The notes under the pieces were generated by a model. The model was not told the origin of the DNA, ran no database searches, and worked only from the letters and a program-made list of their open reading frames with translations. Positions 1-9,078 of a DNA stretch of 64,000 bases are shown in pieces (positions within the stretch are counted from its first letter, which is position 1; each line of letters begins with the position of its first letter). Source of the stretch: Sphingopyxis sp. MSC1_008 (GTDB lineage: Bacteria; Pseudomonadota; Alphaproteobacteria; Sphingomonadales; Sphingomonadaceae); the NCBI RefSeq assembly GCF_023197165.1, contig NZ_JALPRD010000003.1:1-64000 (forward strand), written 5' to 3'. Both the position numbers and the translations under genes were made by a program.

Positions 1-213
1 GGCGGCGGGCTCGCCTATCTGGCGCAGCCGCAGGGGCGGGCGCCGGTCGCGTTTCCACTGGTGCGGCATGACAAGACGAGCGCGACCTTCGAGAACGCCG
101 CGCATGATTATCCGCAGCGCATCGCCTATGCCCGCAGCGGCGACACGCTGACCGCGACGATTTCGGCGATCGACGGGTCGAAGCCGCGCAGCTGGACCTA
201 TCGGCGGCGCTGA
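1..213 (+). CDS. DUF6265-like protein, C-terminal part only
   Basis: Only the last 70 codons are inside the window, read in frame 1 and ending at TGA 211-213. The tail contains the pattern FENAAHDYPQRIAYARSGD followed by a W-x-Y pair near the end, which fits the small DUF6265 family of presumed secreted bacterial proteins. Its function is not known. The stop codon shares one base with the ATG of the following WYL-type regulator (TGATG), so the two are probably translated together. The start and any signal peptide lie outside the window. Confidence 0.7.
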   Translation, partial: GGGLAYLAQPQGRAPVAFPLVRHDKTSATFENAAHDYPQRIAYARSGDTLTATISAIDGSKPRSWTYRRR

Positions 214-947
214 TGGACAAGACGGGACGGTTGTTCGCGATCATCGACAGCCTGCGCCGGCGGCGCCGGCCGGTGACCGCCGAGATACTCGCCGAGGAGC
301 AGGGCGTGTCGGTGCGCACGCTCTATCGCGACGTGCAGGCGCTGGTCGCGCTCGGCGCGCCGATCGAGGGCGAGGCGGGGGTCGGCTATGTGCTGCGCCC
401 CGGGTTTTTCCTGCCGCCCTTGATGTTCACCGCCGACGAGCTGGAAGCGCTCGTGCTCGGCGCGCGCTGGGTCGAGGGGCGGCAGGATGGCGGCCTGTCG
501 CGCGCGGCGGGGCTGGCGCTAGCAAAGATCGCGGCGGCGAGCCCCGACGAGCTCAAGCACCGGATCGACGAGGCGGGGCTGTGGCCGGTGAGCAGCGGGT
601 GGCGCGAGATCAACGCCCCCCTCTTGGCCACCGTGCGCGCGGCGATGCGCGCCGAAAAGACGCTGCACATCGGCTATGCCGACGCGAGCGGCGCCGCAAC
701 CGAACGCGCGATCTGGCCCGCGGCGCTCGCCTATTTCGAAGAGAAGCATATCATCGCCGCCTGGTGCCTGCTGCGCCAGGATTTCCGCAGTTTTCGTATC
801 GACCGGGTGACGTCGGCGCGGATCGGCGACGAAGGGTTCGGGCGGCGCCGCGCGGTGCTGATGGCCGATTTCTGGCGCCACCGCGATTTTTCCGAACAGC
901 CTGCTGACATGATCTGTCAGGAGGCCCGGCTAAACCCTTCCGGGTGA
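213..947 (+). CDS. YafY-type HTH transcriptional regulator with WYL domain
   Basis: This is a 244-residue regulator. Residues 1-60 form a DeoR-like winged helix (RTLYRDVQAL recognition region at about 36-45). The C-terminal half is a WYL ligand-sensing domain, where the name-giving motif reads WCL at 184-186 and is followed by RSFRIDRV at 192-199. Family members are usually DNA-binding regulators that respond to small ligands or nucleic acid. The length is at the short end of the usual range. It begins on the last base of the upstream DUF6265 gene, which suggests that the pair forms one transcript. The target genes cannot be told from the sequence, although the DUF6265 partner is the obvious candidate. 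Confidence 0.88.
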   Translation: MDKTGRLFAIIDSLRRRRRPVTAEILAEEQGVSVRTLYRDVQALVALGAPIEGEAGVGYVLRPGFFLPPLMFTADELEALVLGARWVEGRQDGGLSRAAGLALAKIAAASPDELKHRIDEAGLWPVSSGWREINAPLLATVRAAMRAEKTLHIGYADASGAATERAIWPAALAYFEEKHIIAAWCLLRQDFRSFRIDRVTSARIGDEGFGRRRAVLMADFWRHRDFSEQPADMICQEARLNPSG

Positions 948-993
948 GGGGCGACCGGCGATCGGCGCCCGAAAACGGTAAGGATTTTCAGCG

Positions 994-1398
994 ATGACCC
1001 AGACCTATCACGGCTCGTGCCACTGCGGCGCGGTCAAGTTCGAAGCCGACATCGATCTCGCCGCGGGGACGGGCAAGTGCAATTGCTCGATCTGCACCAA
1101 GAAGCGCGGCTGGAGCGCGCAGATCAAGCCCGACGCCTTTCGCCTGCTGAGCGATCCCGCCGCGCTGTCCGACTATCAGTTCGGGTCGAACAGCGCGCAC
1201 CATGTCTTTTGCAAGACGTGCGGGGTGGCGTCGTTCGGACATGGCTATGTCGAGGAGATCGGTGGCGCTTATTATTCGGTCGCGATCGCGTGTCTCGACG
1301 ACCTTGAGCCCGCCGAGATGGCGGCGCTGCCGGTGATGTTTATGGACGGCGCGGGCAATAATTGGTGGAACCCGCCCGCAGTGACGGCGCATATGTGA
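994..1398 (+). CDS. GFA (glutathione-dependent formaldehyde-activating-like) zinc protein
   Basis: This protein of 134 residues has the zinc ligand pattern of the GFA/CENP-V fold: Cys9 and Cys11 in GSCHCG, Cys29, Cys31 and Cys34 in KCNCSICTKK, and Cys73 and Cys76 in FCKTCG. The family is widespread. Only a few members have been tied to S-hydroxymethylglutathione formation, so the formaldehyde role should not be assumed. It starts 46 bases after the WYL regulator on the same strand and could share its transcript. A long palindromic repeat follows its stop codon, between it and the convergent YdcZ-type gene. Confidence 0.85.
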   Translation: MTQTYHGSCHCGAVKFEADIDLAAGTGKCNCSICTKKRGWSAQIKPDAFRLLSDPAALSDYQFGSNSAHHVFCKTCGVASFGHGYVEEIGGAYYSVAIACLDDLEPAEMAALPVMFMDGAGNNWWNPPAVTAHM

Positions 1399-1409
1399 GC
1401 TTTCCCTTC

Positions 1410-1500
1410 GTCATCCCGGACTTGATCCGGGATCCCGCTTTTTGAGGCATCGACCGGATTCAACCTCAAGCGGGACCCCGGATCAAGTCCGGGGTGACGA
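1410..1500. repeat. Dispersed palindromic repeat, 'tcaagtccggg' type, between convergent genes
   Basis: Two long arms are nearly inverted copies. The left arm (1410-1440) centres on cccggacttgatccggg and the right arm (1469-1500) on ccccggatcaagtccgggg. Each arm is itself close to palindromic. Related copies occur at about 33834-33930 and 46155-46217. It lies between two converging genes and could act as a bidirectional terminator. Confidence 0.75.
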
Positions 1501-1535
1501 TGAGAGAGAGGCCGGCTTCCGGTCGAAAGCGGCCT

Positions 1536-1994
1536 TCAGCTCGTGCGCCGCGCGAGATACACACCCGCGACCATCAACGCGATCCCCGCGAGGCGCTTCG
1601 CGTCGATCGCCGCGCGTATCGCGCCGAACAGGCCGAAATGGTCGATCGTCGCGGCACTGATCAGCTGGCCGACGAGCACGAAGAAGATCGCGTTGCCGAC
1701 CCCGAAGCGCGGCGCGATGAAGGTCACCGCGATGGCGTAAAAGGCCATGAAGGCGCCGCCGAAATAGAAATGCGCCGGAATGTCGGGCGACAGGCGCACC
1801 TGCCCGAGCGAACCGGTGGCGAGCGCGCCCGTGACAGCGATGAGCAGGCCAAGGGTGAAGAGGATCACCGATGCCGCCATCGGGCTTTCGAGGCGCGCGC
1901 CGAGTCCGCCGTTCAACGCGGCGAGGATCGGGATGCCGACCCCGGTCAGGAACATGATCGTGGCAAAGGCGGGGGCGGCATTGTTCGCGGTCAT
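1536..1994 (-). CDS. DMT-superfamily transporter of the YdcZ (DUF606) type
   Basis: This is a 152-residue, strongly hydrophobic protein with about five membrane segments. It shows the YdcZ pattern: an N-terminal GVGIPILAALNGGLG helix, a central FYFGGAFMAFYAIAV helix, and FFVLVGQLISAATIDHFGL near residue 105. The YdcZ family belongs to the drug/metabolite transporter superfamily and its members are about 140-150 residues, so this one is full length. The substrate is unknown. It lies 91 bases downstream of the GST gene on the same strand and may end that transcript. Confidence 0.85.
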   Translation of the reverse strand: MTANNAAPAFATIMFLTGVGIPILAALNGGLGARLESPMAASVILFTLGLLIAVTGALATGSLGQVRLSPDIPAHFYFGGAFMAFYAIAVTFIAPRFGVGNAIFFVLVGQLISAATIDHFGLFGAIRAAIDAKRLAGIALMVAGVYLARRTS

Positions 1995-2085
1995 CGCTGG
2001 GTCTCCTTGGCGGCCTCAGCAGCGCGATAGGCGAGGACGGGCCATCCGCCTAATCCCCAATTGGCGGTCCCGGCCGCGCCGATCG

Positions 2086-2688
2086 TCACGACGGTGGTCG
2101 CCAGCCCGGCATGGCGGGAAAGCCGGGCAGCGCGGCGATCCGGCGGGTCCAGGCATCGATCGCCGGCCAGTCGGCGAGCTCGATCCCGGCATCGCCCATC
2201 AGCGCCAGATACGGGCTCGCCGCAAGGTCGGCGATGGTCAGCCGGCCGCCGACGAGCCAGTCGCGGTGCGCCAGATGCGCCTCGATGACGGGCAGGAAAC
2301 GCGCGGTGACCGCGGCGGCATGATCCTCGGGGATCGAGATGCCGAACCGCCGCGCGAGGCGGAGCGCGGCGGGGCCGTTCGCGATCTCGTTCGCGGCGTG
2401 CGAGAGCCAGAGGGCAATCTCGCCGCGTTCTTCGGGTGTGTGGCCGTCCCACACGCCCGCGCGATGGCGCGCGGCGAGGAAGGCGAGGATCGCCTGGCTG
2501 TCGCGCAGCGCGACGTCGCTATCAACGTACAGCGGGATTTGCGCCATCGGGGTCAGCGCGCGAAAGGCGTCCGACTGGCGCGCCGCAGCGTCGGTCAATC
2601 GCTCGTCCCACGGCAGGCCGAGGAAGGCGAGCGCGATGCGGACCTTGTGCGTGTTGCCCGACAGCGGGGTGCCATAGAGGGTGATCAT
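2086..2688 (-). CDS. Glutathione S-transferase family protein
   Basis: The protein has 200 residues, a normal GST length. The N-terminal thioredoxin-like domain opens with LYGTPLSGNTHKVR, where Ser10 sits at the usual catalytic position. IPLYVDSDVALRDSQAIL supplies the cis-Pro and the glutathione gamma-glutamyl binding residues (D-S in place of the usual E-S). An all-helical C-terminal domain follows, with IADLAASPYLALM as the N-capping and hydrophobic staple region. Its ATG directly follows the TAA of the upstream flavin-binding gene (TAAATG), so the two form an operon. The substrate is unknown; detoxification by glutathione conjugation is the family role. Confidence 0.9.
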   Translation of the reverse strand: MITLYGTPLSGNTHKVRIALAFLGLPWDERLTDAAARQSDAFRALTPMAQIPLYVDSDVALRDSQAILAFLAARHRAGVWDGHTPEERGEIALWLSHAANEIANGPAALRLARRFGISIPEDHAAAVTARFLPVIEAHLAHRDWLVGGRLTIADLAASPYLALMGDAGIELADWPAIDAWTRRIAALPGFPAMPGWRPPS

Positions 2689-3321
2689 TTATTCGGGGTC
2701 TCCGGACGATGCGGCGCGCAAGGCGGCGATTTCGGCGCGCAGCTGGTTGATCTCGGCCGCCATCGGGCGGACCGCGGCGGAAATCTCGGCCTCGGTGAAG
2801 CGCGGGGTGATGTGCTGCGAACAATTCCACTCCCAGCCGATGACATCGATGAAAAAGGCGCGCTCGGGTGTCGCGCGATAGCCCTCGGGCATCAGCGCGG
2901 TGACCGCGGCGGGATCGTCGGCGAGCTCGACGCTCACCGGATGGCCGACGAGCTTCAGCCGGTCCCTGTTCGGATAATCCATCAGGAACAGCGAGACGCG
3001 GTCGTTGCCGGCGAGGTTGGCGGTGCTGATATATTGGCGGTTGCCGCGATAGTCGGCGAAACCGATGCGATTGCCCGCGATATGGCGGAGGAAACCCGCG
3101 GGGCCGCCGCGATGCTGCATATAGGGCCAGCCGTCGGCGTTGACGCTCGCCATGTAAAAGCTGTCGCGCAGCGCGATATAGTCGAGTTCCTTGGCGGTCA
3201 GCGCGTCGGGGGTGCCGTCGGCGCCGGCGTCCATCTTGATATAGGCGGCGCGCGAGCCATGGCGCTCCTGCTCCGCCTTCACCGCGTCGCTGAACAGCGT
3301 GTGCCGATAATTTTGCGCCAT
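2689..3321 (-). CDS. Pyridoxamine 5'-phosphate oxidase-like flavin-binding protein
   Basis: This 210-residue protein has a split-barrel PNPOx-like core. The segment FYMASVNADGWPYMQHRGGP at about residues 56-75 is the typical FMN-binding strand pair, and DYRGNRQYISTANL follows. The C-terminal 35 residues look helical or coiled (QLRAEIAALRAA), an extension not needed for the barrel. It is the first gene of a two-gene unit with a GST. It is transcribed divergently from a LysR regulator 93 bases away, so LysR control of the pair is likely by position. Whether it is an oxidase, a reductase or only a flavin-binding protein cannot be told. Confidence 0.85.
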   Translation of the reverse strand: MAQNYRHTLFSDAVKAEQERHGSRAAYIKMDAGADGTPDALTAKELDYIALRDSFYMASVNADGWPYMQHRGGPAGFLRHIAGNRIGFADYRGNRQYISTANLAGNDRVSLFLMDYPNRDRLKLVGHPVSVELADDPAAVTALMPEGYRATPERAFFIDVIGWEWNCSQHITPRFTEAEISAAVRPMAAEINQLRAEIAALRAASSGDPE

Positions 3322-3414
3322 GGGCTGTTTCCCTTCCCGGGCGGTTTAGACTGTTGCATCGTTGGTGATAATGAGTGAAGATCGAACGAGTTAATTCCGG
3401 TAAATGAAATAATC

Positions 3415-4305
3415 ATGGACCGTCTGCTCACGCTCGAAATGTTCGTCGCGGTCGCGAGCGAGGGCGGCTTTGCCGCCGCGGCGCGCAAGCTCGGCAGCTC
3501 GCCGCCCGCGGTGACGCGCGGGATCGCGGCGCTCGAGGCGCGGCTGGGGACGAGCCTGTTCCATCGTTCGACGCGCGCGGTCGCGCTGACCGATACGGGG
3601 GCGGCGTTTCTGGAGCAGGCGCGGCGCATCCTCGCCGACCTCGCGGGCGCCGAGCGCGAAATCCGCGGGGCCGAGGCCGAGCCGCGCGGGCAATTGCATC
3701 TGACCGCGCCAGTGATGTTCGGGCGGCTGCATGTGCTGCCTGTCGTCGGCGAACTGATGGGGCAGCACCGCGAGCTGACGGCGCGAATGATGCTGATCGA
3801 CCGCAATGTGCGGATCGTCGAGGAGGGGATCGACGTCGCGGTGCGCATCGGGCCGCTGGCGGATTCGGGGCTGAAGGCAGTGCGCATCGGCTGGGTGCGC
3901 CAGATGCTGGTCGCAAGCCCCGCCTATCTGGCACGGCGCGGCGCGCCGGCAACTGTGTCGGAGCTCGCGGGGCATGATGTGATCGCGGCGATGGGGCCGC
4001 GCGCCGCGGGCGAATGGCAGTTCGTGTCGGGCCGCTGGCGCGTCGAACCGCGCCCGCGGTTGGTGCTCAATACGGTCGACGGTATTTTGGCGGCGGCCGA
4101 GGCTGGGCTGGGGATCGCCAATCTGCTGAGTTACCAGCTCGCTGCGGTGGTCGATGCGGGGCGGCTGATTGCGCTGCTCGCCGACGAACAGCCGCCGGCG
4201 CTGCCGGTGCATCTGCTGTTCGAACCGTCGCGCGCGGGATTGCCTGCGGTGCGGCTGTTCATCGCGGCGATGAAGGCGCGGATGCGGATGGCGGGGCTGG
4301 TCTGA
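3415..4305 (+). CDS. LysR-family transcriptional regulator
   Basis: At 296 residues this is a standard LysR length. Residues 1-60 form the winged helix (EMFVAVASEGGFAAAARKLG, then SPPAVTRGIAALEARLG), and FHRSTRAVALTDTG marks the wing and linker. The remainder is the two-lobed effector-binding domain. The sequence style resembles the large group of sphingomonad and rhizobial LysR proteins that control neighbouring oxidoreductases. It is divergent from the PNPOx-GST pair and probably controls it and itself from the 93-base gap. The inducer is unknown. Confidence 0.92.
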   Translation: MDRLLTLEMFVAVASEGGFAAAARKLGSSPPAVTRGIAALEARLGTSLFHRSTRAVALTDTGAAFLEQARRILADLAGAEREIRGAEAEPRGQLHLTAPVMFGRLHVLPVVGELMGQHRELTARMMLIDRNVRIVEEGIDVAVRIGPLADSGLKAVRIGWVRQMLVASPAYLARRGAPATVSELAGHDVIAAMGPRAAGEWQFVSGRWRVEPRPRLVLNTVDGILAAAEAGLGIANLLSYQLAAVVDAGRLIALLADEQPPALPVHLLFEPSRAGLPAVRLFIAAMKARMRMAGLV

Positions 4306-4354
4306 GGGTTTGTGGGATGGCGGTTTTGGGGGTGGTGACGGAGATCCCAAAGAG

Positions 4355-4382
4355 CGTCGCCCCCGCCTTCGCGGGGGCGACG
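4355..4382. terminator. Strong hairpin between convergent LysR and MipA genes
   Basis: A perfect 12-base stem (cgtcgcccccgc) with a cttc tetraloop sits between two converging genes. There is no clear T tract on either side, so termination is inferred from position and stem strength. Confidence 0.55.
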
Positions 4383-4403
4383 GCTAGCTTCGGTCGATCC
4401 CGG

Positions 4404-5429
4404 TCAGAACTGGTAAGCGAGCCCCGCGCCGAAGGTCCATTGGTCGGCGCTGCCGGCGTCCTTCACGATCGGCGAATCGGCGAAGCGCGAGAGGAGGCGA
4501 CCATATTGCGCGCCGCCGAGCAGCACGAAGCCCTTGCGAAGGTCGCCCGACAGCCCATAGGCGCCCGCCAGGCCGAGCGTATATTTGCCCGCGGTCGCCT
4601 TGCGACCCGCGCCGGTATAGACGGGGAGACCGCTCGCGGCGCTGCCGATCGGGTCGATGTCGTAATAATAGCGACCGAAGCCCTTGCCGTAGAAGTTCAC
4701 CGACGCCGACACACCGAGATAGGCGCGTTTCGACAGCGGGGTGCCGTAGTCGATCGTCGGCGAGGCGGTCCAGCTGCGGTGCCGGCCCGAAACATCCTTG
4801 GTCGCGACGAAGCGGAAGCCGACCTGGTCATAGTCGCCGGTGATCACGCCGGTCTTGGTGACGCCCGTGAAGAAACCCGCCTCGATCGCCAGCTTGCGGT
4901 CGGGGAGCAGGTCGACCTGCGGATCCTTGACGCTTCCGGTGCGGTCGCCGCGCAGGCTGATGATCGGGCCGAACTTCCAGTCGGTCTTCTGGCCGCGGCG
5001 ATGGCGGATCAGGTCGACCTGGAAATTGGTGCCGCGCGTCGAGAAGGAAAAGCCCTCGTACCGGCCGCGGACGTAAAAGGCCGGCAGAAAACGGCGGTCG
5101 TCCGAGCCATTATAGTCGGCGGAGTTCAGCACGCCCGCCGCGACGGCGATATAGTTGCGCGACCATTTGCGGTCGGAATCTTCGTCGTCGTCGGGCCGCG
5201 CGCCGGGGAGCAGGATGTTCTCGTCGATATCGGTGTTCTGGAGATAGCGCGCCGGTTCTTCGTCGATCCCGGGCGCGAGGCCGGTGTCGGGGGTCGCGGC
5301 GGTCAGCTCATAGGGAAGCGGTGCGTCTTCGGCGGCGGCGGGTGCGGTAAGCGCGAAGGCGGCAAGAAGCGGGACGATGCGCGCAGGCGGGCTGATGCGG
5401 AAGAACAGTCTCAAATCGTCGATGGTCAT
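4404..5429 (-). CDS. MipA/OmpV-family outer-membrane protein
   Basis: The protein has 341 residues from ATG 5429 (MTIDDLRLFF). An N-terminal hydrophobic stretch ending APAAAEDA is a signal peptide. The rest is rich in alternating beta strands with aromatic girdles, and the chain ends in AYQF, the terminal phenylalanine expected of outer-membrane barrels. Strands such as FYVRGRYEGFSFSTRGTNF and the GPIISLRGDR turn match the MipA/OmpV family, which is linked to scaffolding of murein enzymes in E. coli and to osmotic or antigenic roles elsewhere. The open frame extends further upstream, but that part looks non-coding. The start chosen gives a complete signal peptide. Confidence 0.85.
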   Translation of the reverse strand: MTIDDLRLFFRISPPARIVPLLAAFALTAPAAAEDAPLPYELTAATPDTGLAPGIDEEPARYLQNTDIDENILLPGARPDDDEDSDRKWSRNYIAVAAGVLNSADYNGSDDRRFLPAFYVRGRYEGFSFSTRGTNFQVDLIRHRRGQKTDWKFGPIISLRGDRTGSVKDPQVDLLPDRKLAIEAGFFTGVTKTGVITGDYDQVGFRFVATKDVSGRHRSWTASPTIDYGTPLSKRAYLGVSASVNFYGKGFGRYYYDIDPIGSAASGLPVYTGAGRKATAGKYTLGLAGAYGLSGDLRKGFVLLGGAQYGRLLSRFADSPIVKDAGSADQWTFGAGLAYQF

Positions 5430-5624
5430 CCGCTCAAATATCCTATGGTCCTGGCCCCCCTTTACGGGGGTGTAAGTAAACAATCCGCCATTGCAACGGC
5501 TTCGTCTTGCCGAAGGACGCATTTGGCCGCATGTGGCTTTCATGCACCAACGCGCCTTCGCCGCTTTCATATTCCCCCGCAGGGCGATTGGTTCCCAAGC
5601 GGTCGCCCGGCGCGAGCGCGCATC

Positions 5625-5858
5625 ATGAGCCGCGTGCCGCGCTTTATCGGCTATGCGTTCATGGCCGCCGCGGCGGTGCTTGCGGCGGTGATGAAGAAGG
5701 AAGGGGTCGAAAGCGTCGGCCCGCTGCCCGCCGTCGCGGTCGCGCTGTTCCTCGGCATGGTCGGCGTGATGCTGGTGTTCACCGACCTGATGGTGCGCGG
5801 GCTTTATGCGCAGGTCGATGCGGCGAAAGAGCGCGAGGATGGAGAGAGCAAAAATTGA
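5625..5858 (+). CDS. Small two-helix membrane protein, unknown function
   Basis: This frame of 77 codons starts at ATG 5625. It encodes two hydrophobic helices (FIGYAFMAAAAVLAAVM and AVAVALFLGMVGVMLVFTDL) separated by a short polar loop, then a charged tail. I do not recognise a family. It lies 87 bases before dxs on the same strand, a place where other bacteria often have xseB, but it shows no similarity to that exonuclease subunit. A hairpin follows its stop, so it may be transcribed separately from dxs. Confidence 0.6.
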   Translation: MSRVPRFIGYAFMAAAAVLAAVMKKEGVESVGPLPAVAVALFLGMVGVMLVFTDLMVRGLYAQVDAAKEREDGESKN

Positions 5859-5862
5859 TTCG

Positions 5863-5879
5863 CCGCCCTCGCAGGGCGG
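5863..5879 (+). terminator. Short hairpin after the small membrane-protein gene
   Basis: A seven-base perfect stem (ccgccct / agggcgg) with a three-base loop lies four bases after the stop codon. There is no T tract, so it may be a weak terminator or an mRNA-stabilising end. Confidence 0.35.
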
Positions 5880-5945
5880 AGGATCGGCTGCCGCCTCGGT
5901 CCCTTTTCGTTCGACACCCCATGCGCTTGGCAGTATGACCGCGCG

Positions 5946-7874
5946 ATGACCGATCGTCCGCATACGCCGCTGCTCGACACGGTGGATGTCCCCGCCGACC
6001 TCCGCAAGCTGAAGCCCGAAGACCTCCGCCAGTTCGCTGACGAGCTGCGCGCCGAGATGATCTCGGCCGTCGGGACCACCGGCGGGCATCTGGGTTCGGG
6101 GCTGGGCGTCGTCGAGTTGACGACCGCGCTCCACTACGTGTTCGACACGCCGCGCGACAAGATCGTGTGGGACGTCGGGCACCAATGCTATCCGCACAAG
6201 ATCATCACCGGACGCCGCGACCGGATTCGTACGCTGCGCACCGGCGGCGGGCTGAGCGGTTTTACCAAGCGCAGCGAGAGCGAGTATGATCCGTTCGGTG
6301 CCGCGCATTCATCGACGTCGATCAGCGCCGCGCTGGGGTTCGCGATCGCGAACAAGCTGAAGGACGAACCCGGCCGCGCGATCGCGGTGATCGGCGACGG
6401 GTCGATGTCGGCGGGCATGGCCTATGAGGCGATGAACAATGCCGCCGCCGCGGGCAACCGGCTGATCGTGATTTTGAACGACAATGATATGTCGATCGCG
6501 CCGCCGGTCGGCGGGCTGTCCGCCTATCTGGCGAAGCTCGTGTCGTCGCGGCCGTTCATCGAGCTGCGCGAGATCGCGCGGCGCTTTGCGCGCAAGCTGC
6601 CCGAGCCGCTGCACAAGGCGGCGAAAAAGACCGACGAATATGCGCGTGGCATGGCGATGGGCGGGACGCTCTTCGAAGAGCTCGGCTTTTATTATGTCGG
6701 GCCGATCGACGGGCATAATCTGGAACATCTGATCCCGGTGCTGGAGAATGTGCGCGACAGCGATCACGGCCCGGTGCTGATCCACGCGGTGACGATGAAG
6801 GGCAAGGGTTACGCCCCCGCCGAGGCGGCCGCCGACAAATATCATGGCGTCCAGAAATTCGACGTGATCACCGGCGAACAGGCGAAGGCGCCGCCGGGAC
6901 CGCCGCAGTACCAGAATGTCTTCGGCGAAACGCTCGCGAAGCTAGCCGAGACCGACAAGCGCATCGTCGCGATCACCGCGGCGATGCCGTCGGGGACGGG
7001 GGTCGACAAATTCGCCAAGGCGCATCCGACGCGGACCTTCGACGTCGGTATCGCCGAGCAGCATGCGGTGACCTTTGCCGCGGGACTGGCGGCGCAGGGG
7101 ATGCGGCCGTTCGCGGCGATCTATTCGACTTTCCTGCAGCGCGCGTACGATCAGGTCGTGCATGATGTGGCGATCCAGAATCTGCCGGTGCGTTTCGCGA
7201 TCGACCGTGCGGGGCTCGTCGGCGCCGACGGCTCGACGCATGCGGGCTCGTTCGACGTGACGTACCTCGCGACCTTGCCCAACATGGTGGTGATGGCGGC
7301 GGCGGACGAGGCCGAGCTCGTTCATATGACCTATACTGCGGCCGAATATGACGATGGCCCGATCGCCTTCCGCTACCCGCGCGGCAACGGCACCGGCGTC
7401 GCGCTGCCCGCGGTTCCCGAGAAGCTCGCGATCGGCAAAGGGCGCGTCGTGCGCAGCGGCAAGACCGTCGCGATCCTGTCGCTCGGCACGCGGCTCGCCG
7501 AGGCGCTGAAGGCCGCCGATACACTGGAGGCACGCGGACTGTCGACGAGCGTGATCGACCTCCGTTTCGCCAAGCCGCTCGACGAGGAGCTGATCCGCAA
7601 GACGCTTGCCGCCCACGAGGTGTGCGTGACGGTCGAGGAAGGCAGCGTCGGCGGTTTGGGCGCGCATGTGCTGACGCTGGCGAGCGACGAGGGGCTGATC
7701 GACGCGGGGTTGAAGCTGCGCACGATGCGGCTGCCCGATGTCTTTCAGGATCAGGACAAGCCCGAGCTGCAATATGACGCGGCGGGGCTTAACGCGCCGC
7801 AGATCGTCGACACGGTGCTGAAGGCGCTGCGGCATAACAGCGCGGGCGTCGAGGAAGCGGGCGCGCGGGCGTGA
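5946..7874 (+). CDS. dxs: 1-deoxy-D-xylulose-5-phosphate synthase
   Basis: The enzyme has 642 residues, the usual DXS length. It condenses pyruvate and glyceraldehyde 3-phosphate to DXP with thiamine diphosphate, the first step of the MEP isoprenoid pathway and also a feed into thiamine and pyridoxal synthesis. It acts in the cytoplasm. [14 protein letters not shown] lies at 47-59. The ThDP-binding [16 protein letters not shown] motif is at 150-165. The pyrimidine-binding domain carries [12 protein letters not shown] at about residue 365. A transketolase C-terminal domain follows. It precedes an integral membrane protein gene by 28 bases and may share a transcript with it. Confidence 0.97.
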   Translation: MTDRPHTPLLDTVDVPADLRKLKPEDLRQFADELRAEMISAVGTTGGHLGSGLGVVELTTALHYVFDTPRDKIVWDVGHQCYPHKIITGRRDRIRTLRTGGGLSGFTKRSESEYDPFGAAHSSTSISAALGFAIANKLKDEPGRAIAVIGDGSMSAGMAYEAMNNAAAAGNRLIVILNDNDMSIAPPVGGLSAYLAKLVSSRPFIELREIARRFARKLPEPLHKAAKKTDEYARGMAMGGTLFEELGFYYVGPIDGHNLEHLIPVLENVRDSDHGPVLIHAVTMKGKGYAPAEAAADKYHGVQKFDVITGEQAKAPPGPPQYQNVFGETLAKLAETDKRIVAITAAMPSGTGVDKFAKAHPTRTFDVGIAEQHAVTFAAGLAAQGMRPFAAIYSTFLQRAYDQVVHDVAIQNLPVRFAIDRAGLVGADGSTHAGSFDVTYLATLPNMVVMAAADEAELVHMTYTAAEYDDGPIAFRYPRGNGTGVALPAVPEKLAIGKGRVVRSGKTVAILSLGTRLAEALKAADTLEARGLSTSVIDLRFAKPLDEELIRKTLAAHEVCVTVEEGSVGGLGAHVLTLASDEGLIDAGLKLRTMRLPDVFQDQDKPELQYDAAGLNAPQIVDTVLKALRHNSAGVEEAGARA

Positions 7875-7902
7875 ATCGATAGGCAAGCGGGGGCAGGGCG
7901 GC

Positions 7903-8571
7903 ATGAACTTCTTCAACCTCCTGCAATCGCTCGACGAATTGCTCTACGAGGTCATGTCGTGGCTGGTCTTCTATCCGATCACGCTGTGGCGCACGCTCGT
8001 TCATCCGCTGAAGATGATGGATTATTCGGACCTCGAGCAGGGCGATGCCGAGGACCAGCAATATACCGACACGCTGTCGCCGCCGCTGTTCCTGCTGCTG
8101 TCGCTGATCATCGTCCATGCCGCCGAACTCGCGCTGGTCGGCACCGAAGCGGTGGTGACGAGCAAGGTCGGCCTGTCCGCGCTCGTCAGCACCAATACCG
8201 ACCTGATCATGCTGCGCATCGTCACCTACAGCCTGTTTGCGGTGATGGTGGCGACGCGGCTGCTGCGCGCGCGCAAGGTCGAACTCAGCCGCGAAACGCT
8301 GCGCGCGCCCTTCTACAGCCAATGCTATGTCGTCGCGCTGCTCGCGATCCTGCTCGGCACCGGCGAGGTGTTGATCCGGCTGGCGCATACATGGTCGCTG
8401 GTCAGCGGGCTGGTGCTGATGCTTGCCGCGCTGCTGTGGTTCGGCACCCTCCAGACCGCGTGGTTCGTCCAGCATCTGAAATGCAGCCGACTGCGCGCAT
8501 TCGGGCATGCGTCGCGCGCGATGATCGAAAGCCTGGTGGCGGTGCTGTTGCTGGCGAACCTGTTCAGCTGA
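7903..8571 (+). CDS. Integral membrane protein, possibly Yip1/permease-like
   Basis: This 222-residue protein opens with an amphipathic region (FFNLLQSLDELLYEV), then WRTLVHPLKMM, then four or five membrane helices beginning with PPLFLLLSLIIVHAAELAL. A charged loop (TRLLRARKVELSRETLRAP) separates helices two and three. The plan resembles bacterial Yip1-like or permease-like proteins of unknown role, but I cannot name it firmly. It lies 28 bases after dxs, and a strong hairpin follows its stop, so it probably ends the dxs transcript. Confidence 0.8.
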   Translation: MNFFNLLQSLDELLYEVMSWLVFYPITLWRTLVHPLKMMDYSDLEQGDAEDQQYTDTLSPPLFLLLSLIIVHAAELALVGTEAVVTSKVGLSALVSTNTDLIMLRIVTYSLFAVMVATRLLRARKVELSRETLRAPFYSQCYVVALLAILLGTGEVLIRLAHTWSLVSGLVLMLAALLWFGTLQTAWFVQHLKCSRLRAFGHASRAMIESLVAVLLLANLFS

Positions 8572-8584
8572 GCCCGACAAGAAA

Positions 8585-8607
8585 ACGGCCCGGTTATGCC
8601 GGGCCGT
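8585..8607. terminator. Hairpin between convergent genes
   Basis: A perfect nine-base stem (acggcccgg / ccgggccgt) with a ttatg loop is preceded by an A-rich run (8582-8585). It sits between the end of the dxs unit and the end of the purE-to-lipoprotein cluster. The A tract gives U residues when read leftwards, which favours termination of the leftward cluster. Confidence 0.7.
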
Positions 8608-8632
8608 CCTCATCATAGGTCGAAAGCGTCGC

Positions 8633-9052
8633 TCAGGCGGTCGGGATCGCCGCCGATGCGTCGCGGCCGTCGCCCTCGGGGGCGGCAAGGATGTCGCGGA
8701 CTACGAGGCCCTTGTCGACGACCTGCGTGTCGGGGCTGCCGACCTGGCTGCGGATGCCGGGGTCGGCGCGCGCGCCGTCGGCGCTGCCGATGATCTGCGT
8801 TTCGCTCGCGCTACGCTGCGAGGCGCCGCCGAAGAGCGCGCGCAGCGTCTGCTCGGCGGTGGTTTCGCCGCCGGGGCGCGCGGTGCCGGGGGCCGGCGGG
8901 GTCAGCGAGAAATCGGGCGGCACGACGAGCGGCGCCTGACGCGACACCATCATTTCGTCGGGGCGGTCGCGGCTGAACAGGCTGTTCGACCCACAGGCCG
9001 AAAGCGTCGTGGCAAGGATCGAGGCGGCCAATATGGCGGTGGTCCGGTTCAC
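8633..9052 (-). CDS. DUF3035-type lipoprotein
   Basis: The protein has 139 residues. A lipoprotein signal peptide ends in LSAC with the lipidated Cys at position 20. The mature part contains PLVVPPDFSLTPPAPG, the signature of the DUF3035 family found in alphaproteobacteria, followed by a low-complexity polar tail. No function is established. It lies 26 bases downstream of lspA, which processes such lipoproteins, and appears to be the last gene of the long leftward cluster. Confidence 0.88.
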   Translation of the reverse strand: MNRTTAILAASILATTLSACGSNSLFSRDRPDEMMVSRQAPLVVPPDFSLTPPAPGTARPGGETTAEQTLRALFGGASQRSASETQIIGSADGARADPGIRSQVGSPDTQVVDKGLVVRDILAAPEGDGRDASAAIPTA

Positions 9053-9078
9053 TTACAAAATACTCCTATGCGCCCCGT

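Noticed and set aside
1780..3378. A 532-codon open frame on the plus strand opposite the YdcZ, GST and PNPOx genes
   Set aside because: It is the mirror of three real genes with clear domain signatures on the other strand; its own product is Arg-rich and matches nothing. High GC content makes such long antisense frames common.
5625..5858. xseB (exonuclease VII small subunit) before dxs
   Set aside because: The product has two membrane helices, while XseB is a soluble helical protein.
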